13,947 nt of DNA, taken from Chloroflexota bacterium. Lineage in GTDB: Bacteria; Chloroflexota; Dehalococcoidia; Lucifugimonadales; JADFKI01. The position numbers were made by a program, and so were the translations under genes. Every line of letters starts with the position of its first letter. Position 1 is the stretch's first letter. The stretch is taken from positions 1-13,947 of the forward strand of contig VXRI01000163.1 of assembly GCA_009838595.1 (NCBI GenBank), read 5' to 3'. Positions 7,801 through 13,947 of the stretch are shown here, piece after piece. The notes under the pieces are model-generated. The model saw only the letters and a program-made list of their open reading frames with translations. It was not told the origin of the DNA and made no database searches.

Positions 7801-8308
7801 GCACGACTAGCGGCAAGGGCAGAGTTTTGAGCGCTTCGTAAGCCTCTTCCATGGATTCCACGATTGCGCTGGGCAGCACAGGCTCGCCGATGTCCAGCAG
7901 CAGTTGCCGGAACAGCTCACGGTCTTCTGCGTTGCGGATGGTGTTCAGCGGCGTGCCGAGCAGGCGCACATCGTACTCTTTGAGAACGCCCGCATCCGCC
8001 AGTTCCACGGCGAGGTTCAATCCTGTCTGCCCGCCTAGCGTGGGGAGGACGCCGTCCGGACGCTCCGCGGCGATGATCCGTGTAAGCACTTCGACCGTCA
8101 GCGGCTCGATGTACACGATATCGGCGATGTCTTCGTCCGTCATAATCGTGGCCGGGTTGGAATTCACCAGCACGGTGGTTACGCCTTCTTCGCGCAGCGC
8201 TTTGCATGCTTGCGTGCCGGCATAGTCGAACTCTGCCGCCTGCCCGATGATGATGGGACCGGAGCCTATGACGAGGACTTTGGAAGGCTTGCTGGTTTCT
8301 GTCTGCAT
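4889..8308 (-). CDS. carB: Carbamoyl-phosphate synthase, large subunit
   Basis: 1139 residues. It makes carbamoyl phosphate from bicarbonate, ATP and the ammonia delivered by CarA, for pyrimidines and arginine. Two homologous halves are clear: [16 protein letters not shown] (16-31) and [15 protein letters not shown] (606-620). Each leads an ATP-grasp domain, with [13 protein letters not shown] (169-181) and [13 protein letters not shown] (762-774), and EVNPR metal/ATP sites at 312-316 and 905-909. The oligomerisation domain has VDTCAAEF (569-576). The C-terminal MGS-like regulatory domain (about 1005-1139) holds the TEGTA motif (1040-1044). The protein is longer than E. coli CarB (1073). I attribute this to an insert at about 432-464 and to longer hairpins before both EVNPR motifs. 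The ATG lies close to AAGGAA and 20 bases after the vapC stop, so carB is likely co-transcribed with the toxin-antitoxin pair. Confidence 0.97.
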   Translation of the reverse strand: MQTETSKPSKVLVIGSGPIIIGQAAEFDYAGTQACKALREEGVTTVLVNSNPATIMTDEDIADIVYIEPLTVEVLTRIIAAERPDGVLPTLGGQTGLNLAVELADAGVLKEYDVRLLGTPLNTIRNAEDRELFRQLLLDIGEPVLPSAIVESMEEAYEALKTLPLPLVVRPAYTLGGTGGGICNTMDEFNTIVASGLAASPISQVLLERSLIGWKEIEYEVMRDAADNCITICNMENIDPMGVHTGDSIVVAPSQTLSDKEYQLLRSVSLKIIRALGIEGGCNIQMALAPGDVVSETLPDGGGRDNEYYIIEVNPRVSRSSALASKATGYPIARVAAKIAVGKRLDEIPNAVTQQTVAAFEPALDYCVVKIPRWPFDKFPAGDRSITTQMKATGEVMAIDRSFEAAFQKAVRSLEITNRDILWEGDGWQLNGTDVPSPSVERLGRGQDHEHALEKREADLGLEGLDRAQLPLHPNDERLWALLYTLRRGVSPEALSRATGIDPWFTRAFHNIALMEEELLSSHLDADRLRRAKRLGFSDVKIGEMTDRTAQQIRDLRHEWNLRPVYKMVDTCAAEFEALTPYFYSTYEEENEAIPMNTGKALVVGSGPIRIGQGIEFDYCSVHAAWALDEEGVSSIMANSNPETVSTDFDTSDRLYFEPLDEESVLDILENEALTEDGAELDFPPSIVQFGGQTAINLSQTLDSVEMPILGSTARSIDIASDRHLFEEFLARTGIPNPPGAAVSNLEQALNVAQRVGYPVLVRPSYVLGGRAMEIVQNATELVRYMTHAFEAGMGRRVLIDKYFEGREVEVDAVCDGENVLIPGIMEHVERAGVHSGDSMAIYPGLTLTEAEVDTIVDYTTRIGRALQVKGLMNIQYVVVGGEAYRSPETNRAKGNRNTQVFVIEVNPRASRTIPFISKVTGVPMIKLAIKAMLGKSINEAGYEGGLWKRQKLVAVKAPVFSMSKLSGVDTYLGPEMKSTGEVMGIDEDFSSAVAKALMASGMMLPEQGSILLTIADRDKADAVPMIRQLADAGYTLFATEGTARLIHGLGIDAFAIPKAHTGEHPNTVDIIADGTVSAVVNTIEGDRESLEDGFEIRRAGVDRRIPCFTSLDTARAAVESLTGGAANYNIKPLPEYRG
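6917..7015 (-). repeat. Palindromic repeat-like segment inserted in frame in carB
   Basis: This stretch codes CarB residues about 432-464, including [20 protein letters not shown], which have no counterpart in the E. coli protein between the RSLE and ERLW landmarks (69 residues here against about 38). At DNA level it contains inverted arms CCCTTCC (6973-6979) and GGAAGGG (6998-7004) inside the runs CCCCCTTCC and GGAGGGGGAAGGG. It also has CCCTCCAACCCTAAATC (6918-6934). These G-rich/C-rich hairpin features resemble intergenic palindromic repeats rather than coding DNA. The frame stays open through it. The boundaries are estimates. Confidence 0.5.
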
Positions 8309-8328
8309 GTTCCTTCTTGTATGGTTTG

Positions 8329-8721
8329 TTATCGCCCTTGTGTTGGCTGATAAAGAACAAGTTCGGGTATTCTGTCAAAATCTGAGTCTAGTGTGTACAG
8401 TGGCACATTGTGTCGGATCGCGGTAGCAGCGATGGCGACATCAAGATCGGTCATGACTTCACCGCTACGCCTGAGGTGATTGCTCAATCTCCCTGCAACT
8501 ACCCAAGTTGCAGGATCCATTTCAAGACAGTCAACAGAGAGAATACGCTCGGAGAGGAACTCCAATTCTTCCATAGAGCGCGCTCCTCTGAGGTACTCCA
8601 TAATTACCGGGCCTGTTACAGCAGCTTCGCCTGATGTCAACAATGCACCGAGTTCTATGGCTTCGTTGGAACTAGGTAACCGCTGCACCTGTATGAATAC
8701 GGAGGATTCAACAAGAACCAT
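8329..8721 (-). CDS. vapC: VapC-type PIN ribonuclease toxin, first acidic residue Glu
   Basis: 130 residues, standard VapC length. The PIN acids are Glu5 in [10 protein letters not shown], Glu42 in VIMEYLRGA, Asp92/Asp94 in [12 protein letters not shown] and Asp112/Asp114 in [11 protein letters not shown]. The family norm at the first position is Asp (VDSSVWI or VDTSVWI); here the codon is GAA, giving Glu. The rest of the fold is well kept. Glu can still bind a metal, so activity may be reduced rather than lost. ATG 8721 overlaps the vapB stop by one base (TAATG), the normal coupled arrangement. The stop is 20 bases before the carB ATG. Known VapCs cleave tRNA or rRNA at specific sites; the target here cannot be told. 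Confidence 0.9.
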   Translation of the reverse strand: MVLVESSVFIQVQRLPSSNEAIELGALLTSGEAAVTGPVIMEYLRGARSMEELEFLSERILSVDCLEMDPATWVVAGRLSNHLRRSGEVMTDLDVAIAATAIRHNVPLYTLDSDFDRIPELVLYQPTQGR

Positions 8722-8960
8722 TAGCTAGGCTCCCTTCCAAGCGAATCCAAAAACGCGCGCTTCTTCTTCTCTGCTTCTAATGCTTGTTCACTGTAGTCAT
8801 CAACGATTACCTTGCCCCACGAGTCAATGAACTCTTGCACGTGCTTACGCCGAATATATTCCTTCAGCGCAGCGTTCACGGCTCCGCTTTTGGTCTTTTC
8901 GCCAGTGGCATCTACCACCTTGTCCAACAGTTCGCTGTCAATGTTGAGAGTCGTACGCAT
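8721..8960 (-). CDS. vapB: VapB-type ribbon-helix-helix antitoxin
   Basis: 79 residues. The N-terminus MRTTLNIDSELLDKVVDAT followed by GEKTKSGAVNAALKEYIRRK is the classic ribbon-helix-helix pattern of VapB antitoxins (MRTTl.iDdeLl..a...tg..tk...v..AL.e.i.r). It gives a DNA-binding dimer. The rest is a charged helical tail that should wrap the VapC toxin. AGGTG lies about six bases before the ATG. It is the first gene after an extended -10 promoter and a perfect palindrome, so autoregulation by the VapBC complex is likely. Its sequence is unrelated to the beta-type antitoxin at 1211-1459, so the two toxin-antitoxin pairs are not recent duplicates. Confidence 0.9.
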   Translation of the reverse strand: MRTTLNIDSELLDKVVDATGEKTKSGAVNAALKEYIRRKHVQEFIDSWGKVIVDDYSEQALEAEKKKRAFLDSLGREPS

Positions 8961-8983
8961 CAGGCACCTGCACTTTCAGTTGA

Positions 8984-8998
8984 CATCAATCATTGATG
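8984..8998. promoter_or_regulatory. Palindromic operator candidate of vapBC
   Basis: CATCAAT-C-ATTGATG is a perfect inverted repeat with a one-base centre. It lies 24-38 bases before the vapB ATG and just downstream of the TATAAT box. Short palindromes in this place are the usual binding sites of RHH antitoxins. The match to VapBC is an inference. Confidence 0.6.
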
Positions 8999-9013
8999 CG
9001 TAAAATCAGCATC

Positions 9014-9022
9014 ATTATAGCA
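9014..9022 (-). promoter_or_regulatory. Extended -10 promoter of vapBC(-carB)
   Basis: The minus strand reads TGCTATAAT, a perfect TATAAT preceded by the TGn extension that can replace a good -35 box. No good -35 was found at 16-18 bases. Transcription would start near 9007, placing the palindrome in the first 25 bases of the message. Confidence 0.55.
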
Positions 9023-9034
9023 GGCTTTGCAACT

Positions 9035-9790
9035 CTAGGCTTGACCAATTCCCTTCATCCTCAGATACTCCGACATCTTGTCCGGGAAGTTCACGGTCGC
9101 GCCGTCTGCGCCCACATCGACCACATGCCGCATAAGCTCTTCGTTGTACAAGCCTTGACAGCGCACTACGAACCCCTCGGCGCGAATCCTATCCACCAGA
9201 TCCGGTGTCGTTATGTCTGCGCGTGGGCATATCTGTGTCAGTCCAAGTTCTTTCGATTGCTCTATCACCGAATCGTCCCATGTCGCGGCGGGTCCCATCG
9301 GCACAAGCCAACCCTTGGGTAGGGTGGAATCGTAAGCTGCCGCCTCTTCCAACCATTCCTTGCGAAACGAAGTTATGGTTACGCTATCCGTCAAGCCGTA
9401 GCCGCGCGCCATATCTATCGTGCGTCTCGCTAGACCGCCCGCGATTTCACGCTGCTTTATCTCAATGTGAAAGTGCAGCCTGCCCTTGTAATGCTCCATG
9501 GTATCGCCCAACGTTCGGATACACTCGTCCGCGTATTCCGCGCTGAACCAGCTGCCCGCGTCCATCGTTCGAAGCTCCGCCAGCGTGAAGTCCGCCACAC
9601 GCCCTTGTCCGTCTGTAGTCCTGTCCACAGTGTCGTCATGTATGACTACGATATGGTCGTCGCGTGTCAGTTGCACGTCTATCTCGATGTGATTGACGCC
9701 CAGCTCCAGCGCCTTGTCATAGGCTGCGAAGGTGTTCTCCGGCGCATACGATGACGCGCCGCGGTGCGCTATATTCATGAATTTGGGCAT
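9035..9790 (-). CDS. Glycerophosphodiester phosphodiesterase
   Basis: 251 residues, the normal size of cytoplasmic UgpQ-like enzymes, which split glycerophosphodiesters into glycerol 3-phosphate and an alcohol. The catalytic and metal residues are visible: His9-Arg10 in IAHRGAS, Glu18 in PENT, Glu36 and Asp38 in IEIDVQ, His51 in VIHDDTVDRTTDG, and Glu110/Lys112 in HIEIK. There is no signal peptide, so action is in the cytoplasm. The C-terminal part differs from the common WTVN motif, reading VVRCQGLYNEELM, and ends GADGATVNFPDKMSEYLRMKG. The ATG at 9790 was taken because it gives a standard N-terminus; the nearest purine-rich site (AAAGGA) is rather far upstream. A degraded copy of its 3' end lies at 9981-10034. 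It stands between carA and carB on the same strand, but a pathway link is not evident. Confidence 0.93.
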   Translation of the reverse strand: MPKFMNIAHRGASSYAPENTFAAYDKALELGVNHIEIDVQLTRDDHIVVIHDDTVDRTTDGQGRVADFTLAELRTMDAGSWFSAEYADECIRTLGDTMEHYKGRLHFHIEIKQREIAGGLARRTIDMARGYGLTDSVTITSFRKEWLEEAAAYDSTLPKGWLVPMGPAATWDDSVIEQSKELGLTQICPRADITTPDLVDRIRAEGFVVRCQGLYNEELMRHVVDVGADGATVNFPDKMSEYLRMKGIGQA

Positions 9791-9832
9791 GGATAATACG
9801 GTGTCCTTTATGGATTACTATTGTGTTAGTCG

Positions 9833-9933
9833 TTATGGCTTGCTATTGCCAATCATCTCCATGAACCGGTCGAACATGTACTCATTGTCGAGCGGACCTG
9901 GGGACGCCTCTGAGTGATTCTGTATCGTCATCA
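9833..9933 (-). pseudogene. Duplicated 3' fragment of carA
   Basis: Bases 9845-9933 match the end of carA (12745-12833) at 87 of 89 positions. The differences are at 9899 and 9919, and the second turns Tyr346 into Asn. The fragment keeps the reading frame. From ATG 9931 it would give 32 residues, MTIQNHSEASPG to MEMIGNSKP, with a new short tail and a stop at 9833-9835. It includes the glutaminase His and Glu of CarA but lacks the Cys, so it cannot be a working subunit. Weak similarity (ACACAATA...ATC) continues just past both stop codons. The high identity indicates a recent copy, or one corrected against carA. Confidence 0.9.
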
Positions 9934-9980
9934 ATAGCAGAAATTTGCGCCATGATTGACTATTAGAATGTCCTAGACCT

Positions 9981-10034
9981 TCAGCATATAATCCCATTCA
10001 CCTTAAGATACTCCGCCATTTTGCTAGGTTGGGT
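9981..10034 (-). pseudogene. Remnant of the 3' end of a second GDPD gene
   Basis: Read on the minus strand, the segment gives ATQPSKMAEYLKVNGI then a stop at 9981-9983. This matches the end of the intact GDPD nearby (ATVNFPDKMSEYLRMKGI) with a two-residue gap. Over the best 39 bases about 29 are identical, so it is older and more diverged than the neighbouring carA fragment. Homology stops where the REP-like repeat begins. No other part of the gene is left. Confidence 0.65.
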
Positions 10035-10047
10035 GGCCATTTGCGTC

Positions 10048-10089
10048 ATTCCCGTGAAGCATGTCCTCGTGAAAATGGGGAACGGGAAT
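10048..10089. repeat. REP-like inverted repeat
   Basis: Arms ATTCCCGT (10048-10055) and ACGGGAAT (10082-10089) enclose 26 bases. The arms resemble the ATTCCCG...CGGGAAT dispersed hairpins of environmental Chloroflexota, here with an enlarged loop. It abuts the GDPD remnant. Confidence 0.45.
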
Positions 10090-10144
10090 TCAGTGCCGCA
10101 AAATTGATCGCTCCGCGTCATTTGCGCCGTCCGAAAGATACTGG

Positions 10145-10163
10145 TTCCCCGCGAAAGCGGGAA
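10145..10163. repeat. REP-like hairpin with GAAA tetraloop
   Basis: CCCGC-GAAA-GCGGG (10048-style arms, here 10148-10161), flanked by TT and AA with one bulged C. The stem is short and GC-rich, capped by a GNRA tetraloop. It lies 77-90 bases past the stop of the binding-protein gene in its direction of transcription, so it could protect or end that message. It lacks a T-run. Confidence 0.5.
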
Positions 10164-10237
10164 AGACGGGCTGAAACATCGAAATGTCCATAGAGCCTAG
10201 GAAGGTTACGGTCACCCCATCATCCAGTATGCGCTAC

Positions 10238-12607
10238 CTATTCGGCCCCGATTGCCCTCAAAGATACGTTGTCAGACCCTTGGTTATCCTTGGGCCCGAA
10301 TTCGAACTCAACACCGCCTATATCTATAAGTGTGGTTTCATCAAATACATCAAGGAAGCACTCCCGTGTGACATCAAGACCACACTCTTGCAACCGCGCG
10401 ATTGCCAGACGTCCCGCCATATAGCCTTCTAGCGAGATAAACTCGGGTTCTGCATCGGCATCGTACGCGGATAGGGCAGCCTGATACCTGGCAACCAGAG
10501 AGTTGCTTCCATCTGTTGGCGAAGGCGTCACCTCGGTCACGAAAACGTCTGCCAAGGATTGGTCTAGTTCCACAAGCTGACTCTTGAGCGCGTCACTGCT
10601 GACAAATGACACCGCCATGAAGATGGGGGGATCCGTAAGCCTGAGGCGTGTGTATTTGATAAATTCCGCCGTCGGAGCGTATGAGCCGATGATGATGACG
10701 GCGTCCGGTTCGGCATTAGCGATACGATATGCTGCCGACTTCACTGCAGAGGTGTTGCGGATGTAATACCAGGATGCCACTAGCTCCATGTCATCCCGCT
10801 TATCCAGCGCCTTTTCCACTCCTTCCAGCCCGTCATGGCCGAAGGAGTCGTTCTGATACAGAACCGCCACCTTTTTCTTGCCATTCTCTTCCAGGTAATC
10901 AACCATAGCTTCGGTTTCATCGTGGTACGATGCCCGCACATTGAGCACGTTGGACTGATCATCACGGCGGATCAACTGTGCTCCGGTGAACGCTCCCACG
11001 AAAGGAACGCCGCTGGCTTCCACCGTCGGCAACGCAGCGCGAGTAGTCGGCGTGCCCACTGAGCCAATCAGCCCGAATACACGATCCCTATTAATCAGCT
11101 GATTCGTGCCTGAAAACGCAAAGAAGGGTTCGTAATGGTCGTTGAGTGTCGTAAGTGTCAGCTGTCGGCCATTGACGCCGCCCACCTGATTCACTTCGTG
11201 GAAAGCGGCCAAGATGCCAAGCTGCATCCCTTTGCCCAATGCCTCCGAGGGCCCCGTTAGAGCGGCTGATTGCCCAAACTTAATCTCACTGTCAGTAACC
11301 CCCGGCACAACGGCTACTGCCTGAGGTGCCGTTGATGGTTGAGAGTCGCTTTGTATGTCTGCCACAATGCCGTCAATTTCAAGCAGCAATTGGCGCTGAA
11401 CGTTCGCGACCTTAGCAACCAAGACTCGCTCTTGTGTTATCAGGCCGAGCCGATGATACAAGCCGTCGAAGAGGTTGTTATCTCCCTGCCCGCGGTCGAA
11501 CATTTCCTGAGTGAGTTGGAGCACTTCATCCAACTCGGGGGCTCCAATCTCCCGAAGATATTCAATGTCTCTAGCGGCGGCGGCGGCCCTCCCATCGAAT
11601 AGCTCGTGGAGTTGCCCTGCCAATGCAGGATTATCCTGCGTACTCGCCCCAAAGAGCGTGGGGGTCGCAAGATCCAAGGTTGTCGCCAGACTTTTCAAGT
11701 GAGTATAGCGGAGTAAATCATCTGTGGAGTGACTGTCCGAATCTCCCACCACGCTATAAAATTCATCATCCAATCTGGTCTCTGTAACAGGAACTATTTC
11801 TATCGCGCTGTCAACAGTCACACTCCGCCTGTTGGCTAGACCGGCAACGAGCAAACCCCACAATGGCTGCCTGCCTTGCTGGATGACATCCGCGTCGGAT
11901 TCCAGATCTCTCACTAATCTGGCAATCTTGCTGGACCGCTCGGAGTGGGCGGACTCGGCAAGTATCGCCAGTTGCGCTTTCAAGTCTGCTTTATGTTCGG
12001 CTATTGCCGTCGCAGATTGAGTAATGCTGTCCGGTGTCATCGCAGGAGTAGTAGGGCCGGACAAGGCAACCAACTCACCGGCAAGCCTAGAAATACGAAC
12101 CGCGGCGGCGAGGGTTTGGACGTCCGAGTTGAGATCCTGTACATCTTTGTCAGGGTCTCCCTCTACCTTCAGCAACTGCCACGCCGACCAATTTACGGGT
12201 TCTGCATCCGCGCTGCCTTTGCTGCCCACACTGAACTGGTACTGCGCTGCTCCGGTAGTTGGATTGCTGACCGTTAAAGTGTGCGTAGTCGTTTCGCTTC
12301 CGTCAACATCATGAGTCAGGACGAGACTCTGCCAATCCTGGCCGGCGTAATGAGCGTCCCAGGCAGCATCATTATCCACCCAGCGAATGACATAACCCGA
12401 AGTGCCGGGCACCGCATCCCAGTACACCACCACTTCGCCGAGATTGTCGCCATTGACCGCCTTCGCGTTGGTGGGAGCAGGGGCAGTGGGCAAACCCGTT
12501 TGGGCCTGGACTTCGTTGTCCGATACCACCCAACCAACAACGGCGGCAAATACAACCGCAACAATAATAGCCATGACCGGAAGTGCAATGCGTTTCACCT
12601 GCATCAT
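10238..12607 (-). CDS. Exported FN3 / TorS-sensor-like / LivK-type binding-domain fusion protein
   Basis: 789 residues. An N-terminal hydrophobic segment (about 5-28) is followed by VQA-Q (33-36), a plausible signal-peptidase I site; it could also remain as an anchor. Residues about 41-148 look like a fibronectin type III domain (NLGEVVVYWDAVPGTSGYVIRW, then YQFSVGSK). Residues about 155-420 are helical and recall the periplasmic sensor bundle of TorS-type kinases, for example VAKVANVQRQLLLEIDGIVADI near its end. Residues 436-789 are a type 1 periplasmic binding domain (VTDSEIKFGQSAALTGPSEALG, VNQVGGVNGRQL, VAVLYQNDSFGHDG, FGPKDNQGSDNV), as in branched-chain amino acid binding proteins. It ends some residues earlier than usual. 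GGAG sits nine bases before the ATG. No permease, ATPase or kinase gene is adjacent, so a sensing or scavenging role is inference. It separates carA from carB. Confidence 0.85.
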   Translation of the reverse strand: MMQVKRIALPVMAIIVAVVFAAVVGWVVSDNEVQAQTGLPTAPAPTNAKAVNGDNLGEVVVYWDAVPGTSGYVIRWVDNDAAWDAHYAGQDWQSLVLTHDVDGSETTTHTLTVSNPTTGAAQYQFSVGSKGSADAEPVNWSAWQLLKVEGDPDKDVQDLNSDVQTLAAAVRISRLAGELVALSGPTTPAMTPDSITQSATAIAEHKADLKAQLAILAESAHSERSSKIARLVRDLESDADVIQQGRQPLWGLLVAGLANRRSVTVDSAIEIVPVTETRLDDEFYSVVGDSDSHSTDDLLRYTHLKSLATTLDLATPTLFGASTQDNPALAGQLHELFDGRAAAAARDIEYLREIGAPELDEVLQLTQEMFDRGQGDNNLFDGLYHRLGLITQERVLVAKVANVQRQLLLEIDGIVADIQSDSQPSTAPQAVAVVPGVTDSEIKFGQSAALTGPSEALGKGMQLGILAAFHEVNQVGGVNGRQLTLTTLNDHYEPFFAFSGTNQLINRDRVFGLIGSVGTPTTRAALPTVEASGVPFVGAFTGAQLIRRDDQSNVLNVRASYHDETEAMVDYLEENGKKKVAVLYQNDSFGHDGLEGVEKALDKRDDMELVASWYYIRNTSAVKSAAYRIANAEPDAVIIIGSYAPTAEFIKYTRLRLTDPPIFMAVSFVSSDALKSQLVELDQSLADVFVTEVTPSPTDGSNSLVARYQAALSAYDADAEPEFISLEGYMAGRLAIARLQECGLDVTRECFLDVFDETTLIDIGGVEFEFGPKDNQGSDNVSLRAIGAE

Positions 12608-12705
12608 ATTATTTATCTCCAGAGGCTTATTTTCATTATCGCTAACTTCAACGAATCTTCTGATGAAATGTATTTGTATCTTTGCAGTAGATTTATAGCA
12701 GTAGC

Positions 12706-12735
12706 ATTATAACGACTTTTCGATTATTGTGTCTC
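12706..12735 (-). promoter_or_regulatory. Promoter of the binding-protein gene
   Basis: The minus strand has GAGACA (12735-12730), an 18-base spacer and a perfect TATAAT (12711-12706), about 100 bases before ATG 12607. The -35 matches four of six consensus bases. It lies just past the carA stop, so the gene can be read independently of carA. Confidence 0.5.
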
Positions 12736-12738
12736 TCC

Positions 12739-13854
12739 CTACACATTGCCAATCATCTCCATGAACCGGTCGAACATGTACTCATTGTCGAGCGGACCCG
12801 GGGACGCCTCTGAGTGATACTGTATCGTCATCACAGGCAACGATGTGTGGCGCAAACCCTCTACGGTGTCGTCGTTCAGATTGATGTGGCTAACCTCGAC
12901 CTCTGACGGCAGTTTGTCCGGATCGACAGCGAAGCCGTGATTCTGCGCCGTGATGTGCACACGCCCTGTCTGCAAGTCCTTGACAGGGTGGTTCGCGCCG
13001 CGATGCCCGAACTTGAGCTTGTAAGTGCTGCCGCCTACCGCGCGTCCGACGACCTGATTGCCGAGGCATATCCCGAACACCGGCAGCCTGCCGAGCAGAC
13101 CCTTGGTCGTCTCAACGGCGTAGTCCAGCAGCTCAGGGTCGCCGGGTCCGGGCGATAACATGATGCCGTCCGGGTTGCGCGCGAGAATGTCCTGCGCCGA
13201 CGCAGTGGCAGGCATGGCGACGACCTCACAGCCGCGAGAGCGCAGCATCCTCAGGATGTTGTACTTCAAACCGAAGTCGCTGACGAGGATTCGGCGCGTG
13301 GTATCGGGGGCGGGCTGCTGCCAGAGCGGGCTGTTCCAGTCGTATGCGCTCTCGGTCGAAACCTGCCGCACGAAGTCCAATTCGCCGTAAGCGGGGATTT
13401 CTTCTAGGCGCGCCAAAGTTTTTTCGGGCGGCTCGCCGACGCCGATTGCGCCCATCATCACGCCCTGCGTCCGCAGCCTACGGGTGATGGCGCGCGTGTC
13501 CACGCCGCTGATGCCCGCGATGCTCTCGGATTGCAGATATTCGTGGAGTGTCATGTCGCTGAGCGAGTGGCTGGGGCGAAGGCTATGTTCGCGCACTACG
13601 AAGCCGGCGACCTGGACGCGCCGCGATTCCACATCGCGCGAGTTGATGCCGTAGTTGCCAATGAGCGGGTATGTAGGCACGACAATCTGCCCAGCGAAAG
13701 ACGGGTCGGTCAGCATCTCCTGATAGCCGGTCATGGAAGTGGCGAAAACGACTTCGCCAAACGCGGAAGACTGCGCGCCAAATGCATACCCGCGATAAGT
13801 AGAGCCGTCTTCAAGAACTAGATGGGCTGGTGTGGTCATATTTTTGTGTTCCAT
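12739..13854 (-). CDS. carA: Carbamoyl-phosphate synthase, small (glutaminase) subunit
   Basis: 371 residues, normal for CarA, which hydrolyses glutamine and channels ammonia to CarB. The N-terminal CarA domain shows LVLEDGSTYRGYAFG (12-26), MTGYQEMLTDPSFAGQIV (41-58) and YPLIGNYGIN (62-71). The class I glutamine amidotransferase domain (about 188-371) has LSPGPGDP (233-240), GICLGNQ with nucleophile Cys263, and His347/Glu349 in YHSEASPGP. The usual His after GICLG is Asn here; the catalytic triad is complete. ATG 13854 or the internal ATG 13839 (MTTPAHL) could be the start; neither has a clear Shine-Dalgarno, and the second matches common CarA N-termini as well. carB lies on the same strand but about 4.4 kb downstream, where an adjacent gene would be expected. 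Confidence 0.97.
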   Translation of the reverse strand: MEHKNMTTPAHLVLEDGSTYRGYAFGAQSSAFGEVVFATSMTGYQEMLTDPSFAGQIVVPTYPLIGNYGINSRDVESRRVQVAGFVVREHSLRPSHSLSDMTLHEYLQSESIAGISGVDTRAITRRLRTQGVMMGAIGVGEPPEKTLARLEEIPAYGELDFVRQVSTESAYDWNSPLWQQPAPDTTRRILVSDFGLKYNILRMLRSRGCEVVAMPATASAQDILARNPDGIMLSPGPGDPELLDYAVETTKGLLGRLPVFGICLGNQVVGRAVGGSTYKLKFGHRGANHPVKDLQTGRVHITAQNHGFAVDPDKLPSEVEVSHINLNDDTVEGLRHTSLPVMTIQYHSEASPGPLDNEYMFDRFMEMIGNV

Positions 13855-13873
13855 ATTTATGATTAGCGATAGA

Positions 13874-13900
13874 ATTCTAGACGGTGTTGTAAGCGGTGAA
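13874..13900 (-). promoter_or_regulatory. Weak promoter candidate of carA
   Basis: TTCACC (13900-13895) and TAGAAT (13879-13874) on the minus strand match four and five of six consensus bases, but the spacer is only 15. It lies about 20 bases before the first ATG. No attenuator or PyrR-type stem was recognised in the 93 bases available upstream. Confidence 0.25.
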
Positions 13901-13947
13901 CTGTGACGATTATTTCCCTGTCATCAATTTAGTACAGAATTCGAATT

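Larger units (their letters stand above)
9791..10237. other. Intergenic scrapyard between GDPD and the fusion protein
   Basis: This 447-base gap holds no intact gene. From left to right it contains the carA 3' copy, the GDPD 3' remnant and two REP-like inverted repeats. The rest (about 9791-9832, 9934-9980 and 10164-10237) shows nothing I recognise. The pieces are gene ends in the same orientation as the surrounding genes, which points to decay after duplication. Confidence 0.7.

Noticed and set aside
7917..8378. 153-codon minus-strand frame overlapping the start of carB
   Set aside because: Arg/His-rich out-of-frame product with no family resemblance; carB occupies the same DNA.
10238..12607. 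Calling the fusion protein an ordinary branched-chain amino acid transporter component
   Set aside because: No permease or ATPase genes lie nearby, and more than half of the chain is made of other domains.
12281..12712. Plus-strand frame opposite the start of the fusion protein
   Set aside because: It runs through the promoter and signal-peptide region of a well-supported gene and has no recognisable domain.
13871..13878. AGAATTCT palindrome upstream of carA as an operator
   Set aside because: An 8-base palindrome is too short and too common to claim. It also overlaps a weak -10 candidate.
1..13947. tRNA, rRNA, CRISPR arrays or riboswitches
   Set aside because: No cloverleaf, rRNA core, regularly spaced repeat or known riboswitch core was seen on either strand by eye; a covariance-model scan was not possible.

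Overview
The window looks like a bacterial chromosome of about 55-60% GC. I place it, with moderate-to-low confidence, in Chloroflexota (Dehalococcoidia/SAR202-like). The grounds are the style of the CarA, CarB, GDPD and CoA-transferase proteins and a dispersed CCCGC-GAAA-GCGGG hairpin that I associate with such genomes; this is pattern memory, not a search.

Left part (1-1868). The end of an MFS transporter converges on a small membrane/coiled-coil gene that appears frameshifted. Then come an orphan 3-oxoacid CoA-transferase subunit B and a first toxin-antitoxin pair (beta-type antitoxin plus PIN toxin), all on the plus strand. From 1901 onward all large genes are on the minus strand: an SbcC/Rad50-type ATPase with no sbcD beside it, then, upstream of it, carB.

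The 384-base gap 4505-4888 holds a 131-bp MITE-like element with 15-bp inverted ends, a possible 35-codon mini-ORF and an inverted repeat. carB (carbamoyl-phosphate synthase large subunit) is longer than usual. Part of the excess is an in-frame insert of about 31 residues coded by a palindromic, repeat-like DNA segment.

Just 20 bases upstream of carB lies a second toxin-antitoxin pair (RHH VapB plus PIN VapC). It has its own extended -10 promoter and a perfect palindromic operator, so carB is probably read from a toxin-antitoxin promoter. Further upstream is a glycerophosphodiester phosphodiesterase (GDPD).

The 447-base gap 9791-10237 is a scrapyard. It holds an 89-bp near-identical copy of the 3' end of carA, an older remnant of the 3' end of a second GDPD gene, and two REP-like inverted repeats. 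Beyond it is a 789-residue exported protein joining an FN3-like domain, a TorS-sensor-like helical region and a LivK-type periplasmic binding domain. Last comes intact carA.

The carA-carB pair, which normally sits together, is therefore split by about 4.4 kb. The leftover gene tails suggest a past tandem duplication of a carA-gdpd unit followed by decay and by arrival of the binding-protein gene. No rRNA, tRNA, CRISPR array or recognisable transposase was seen.
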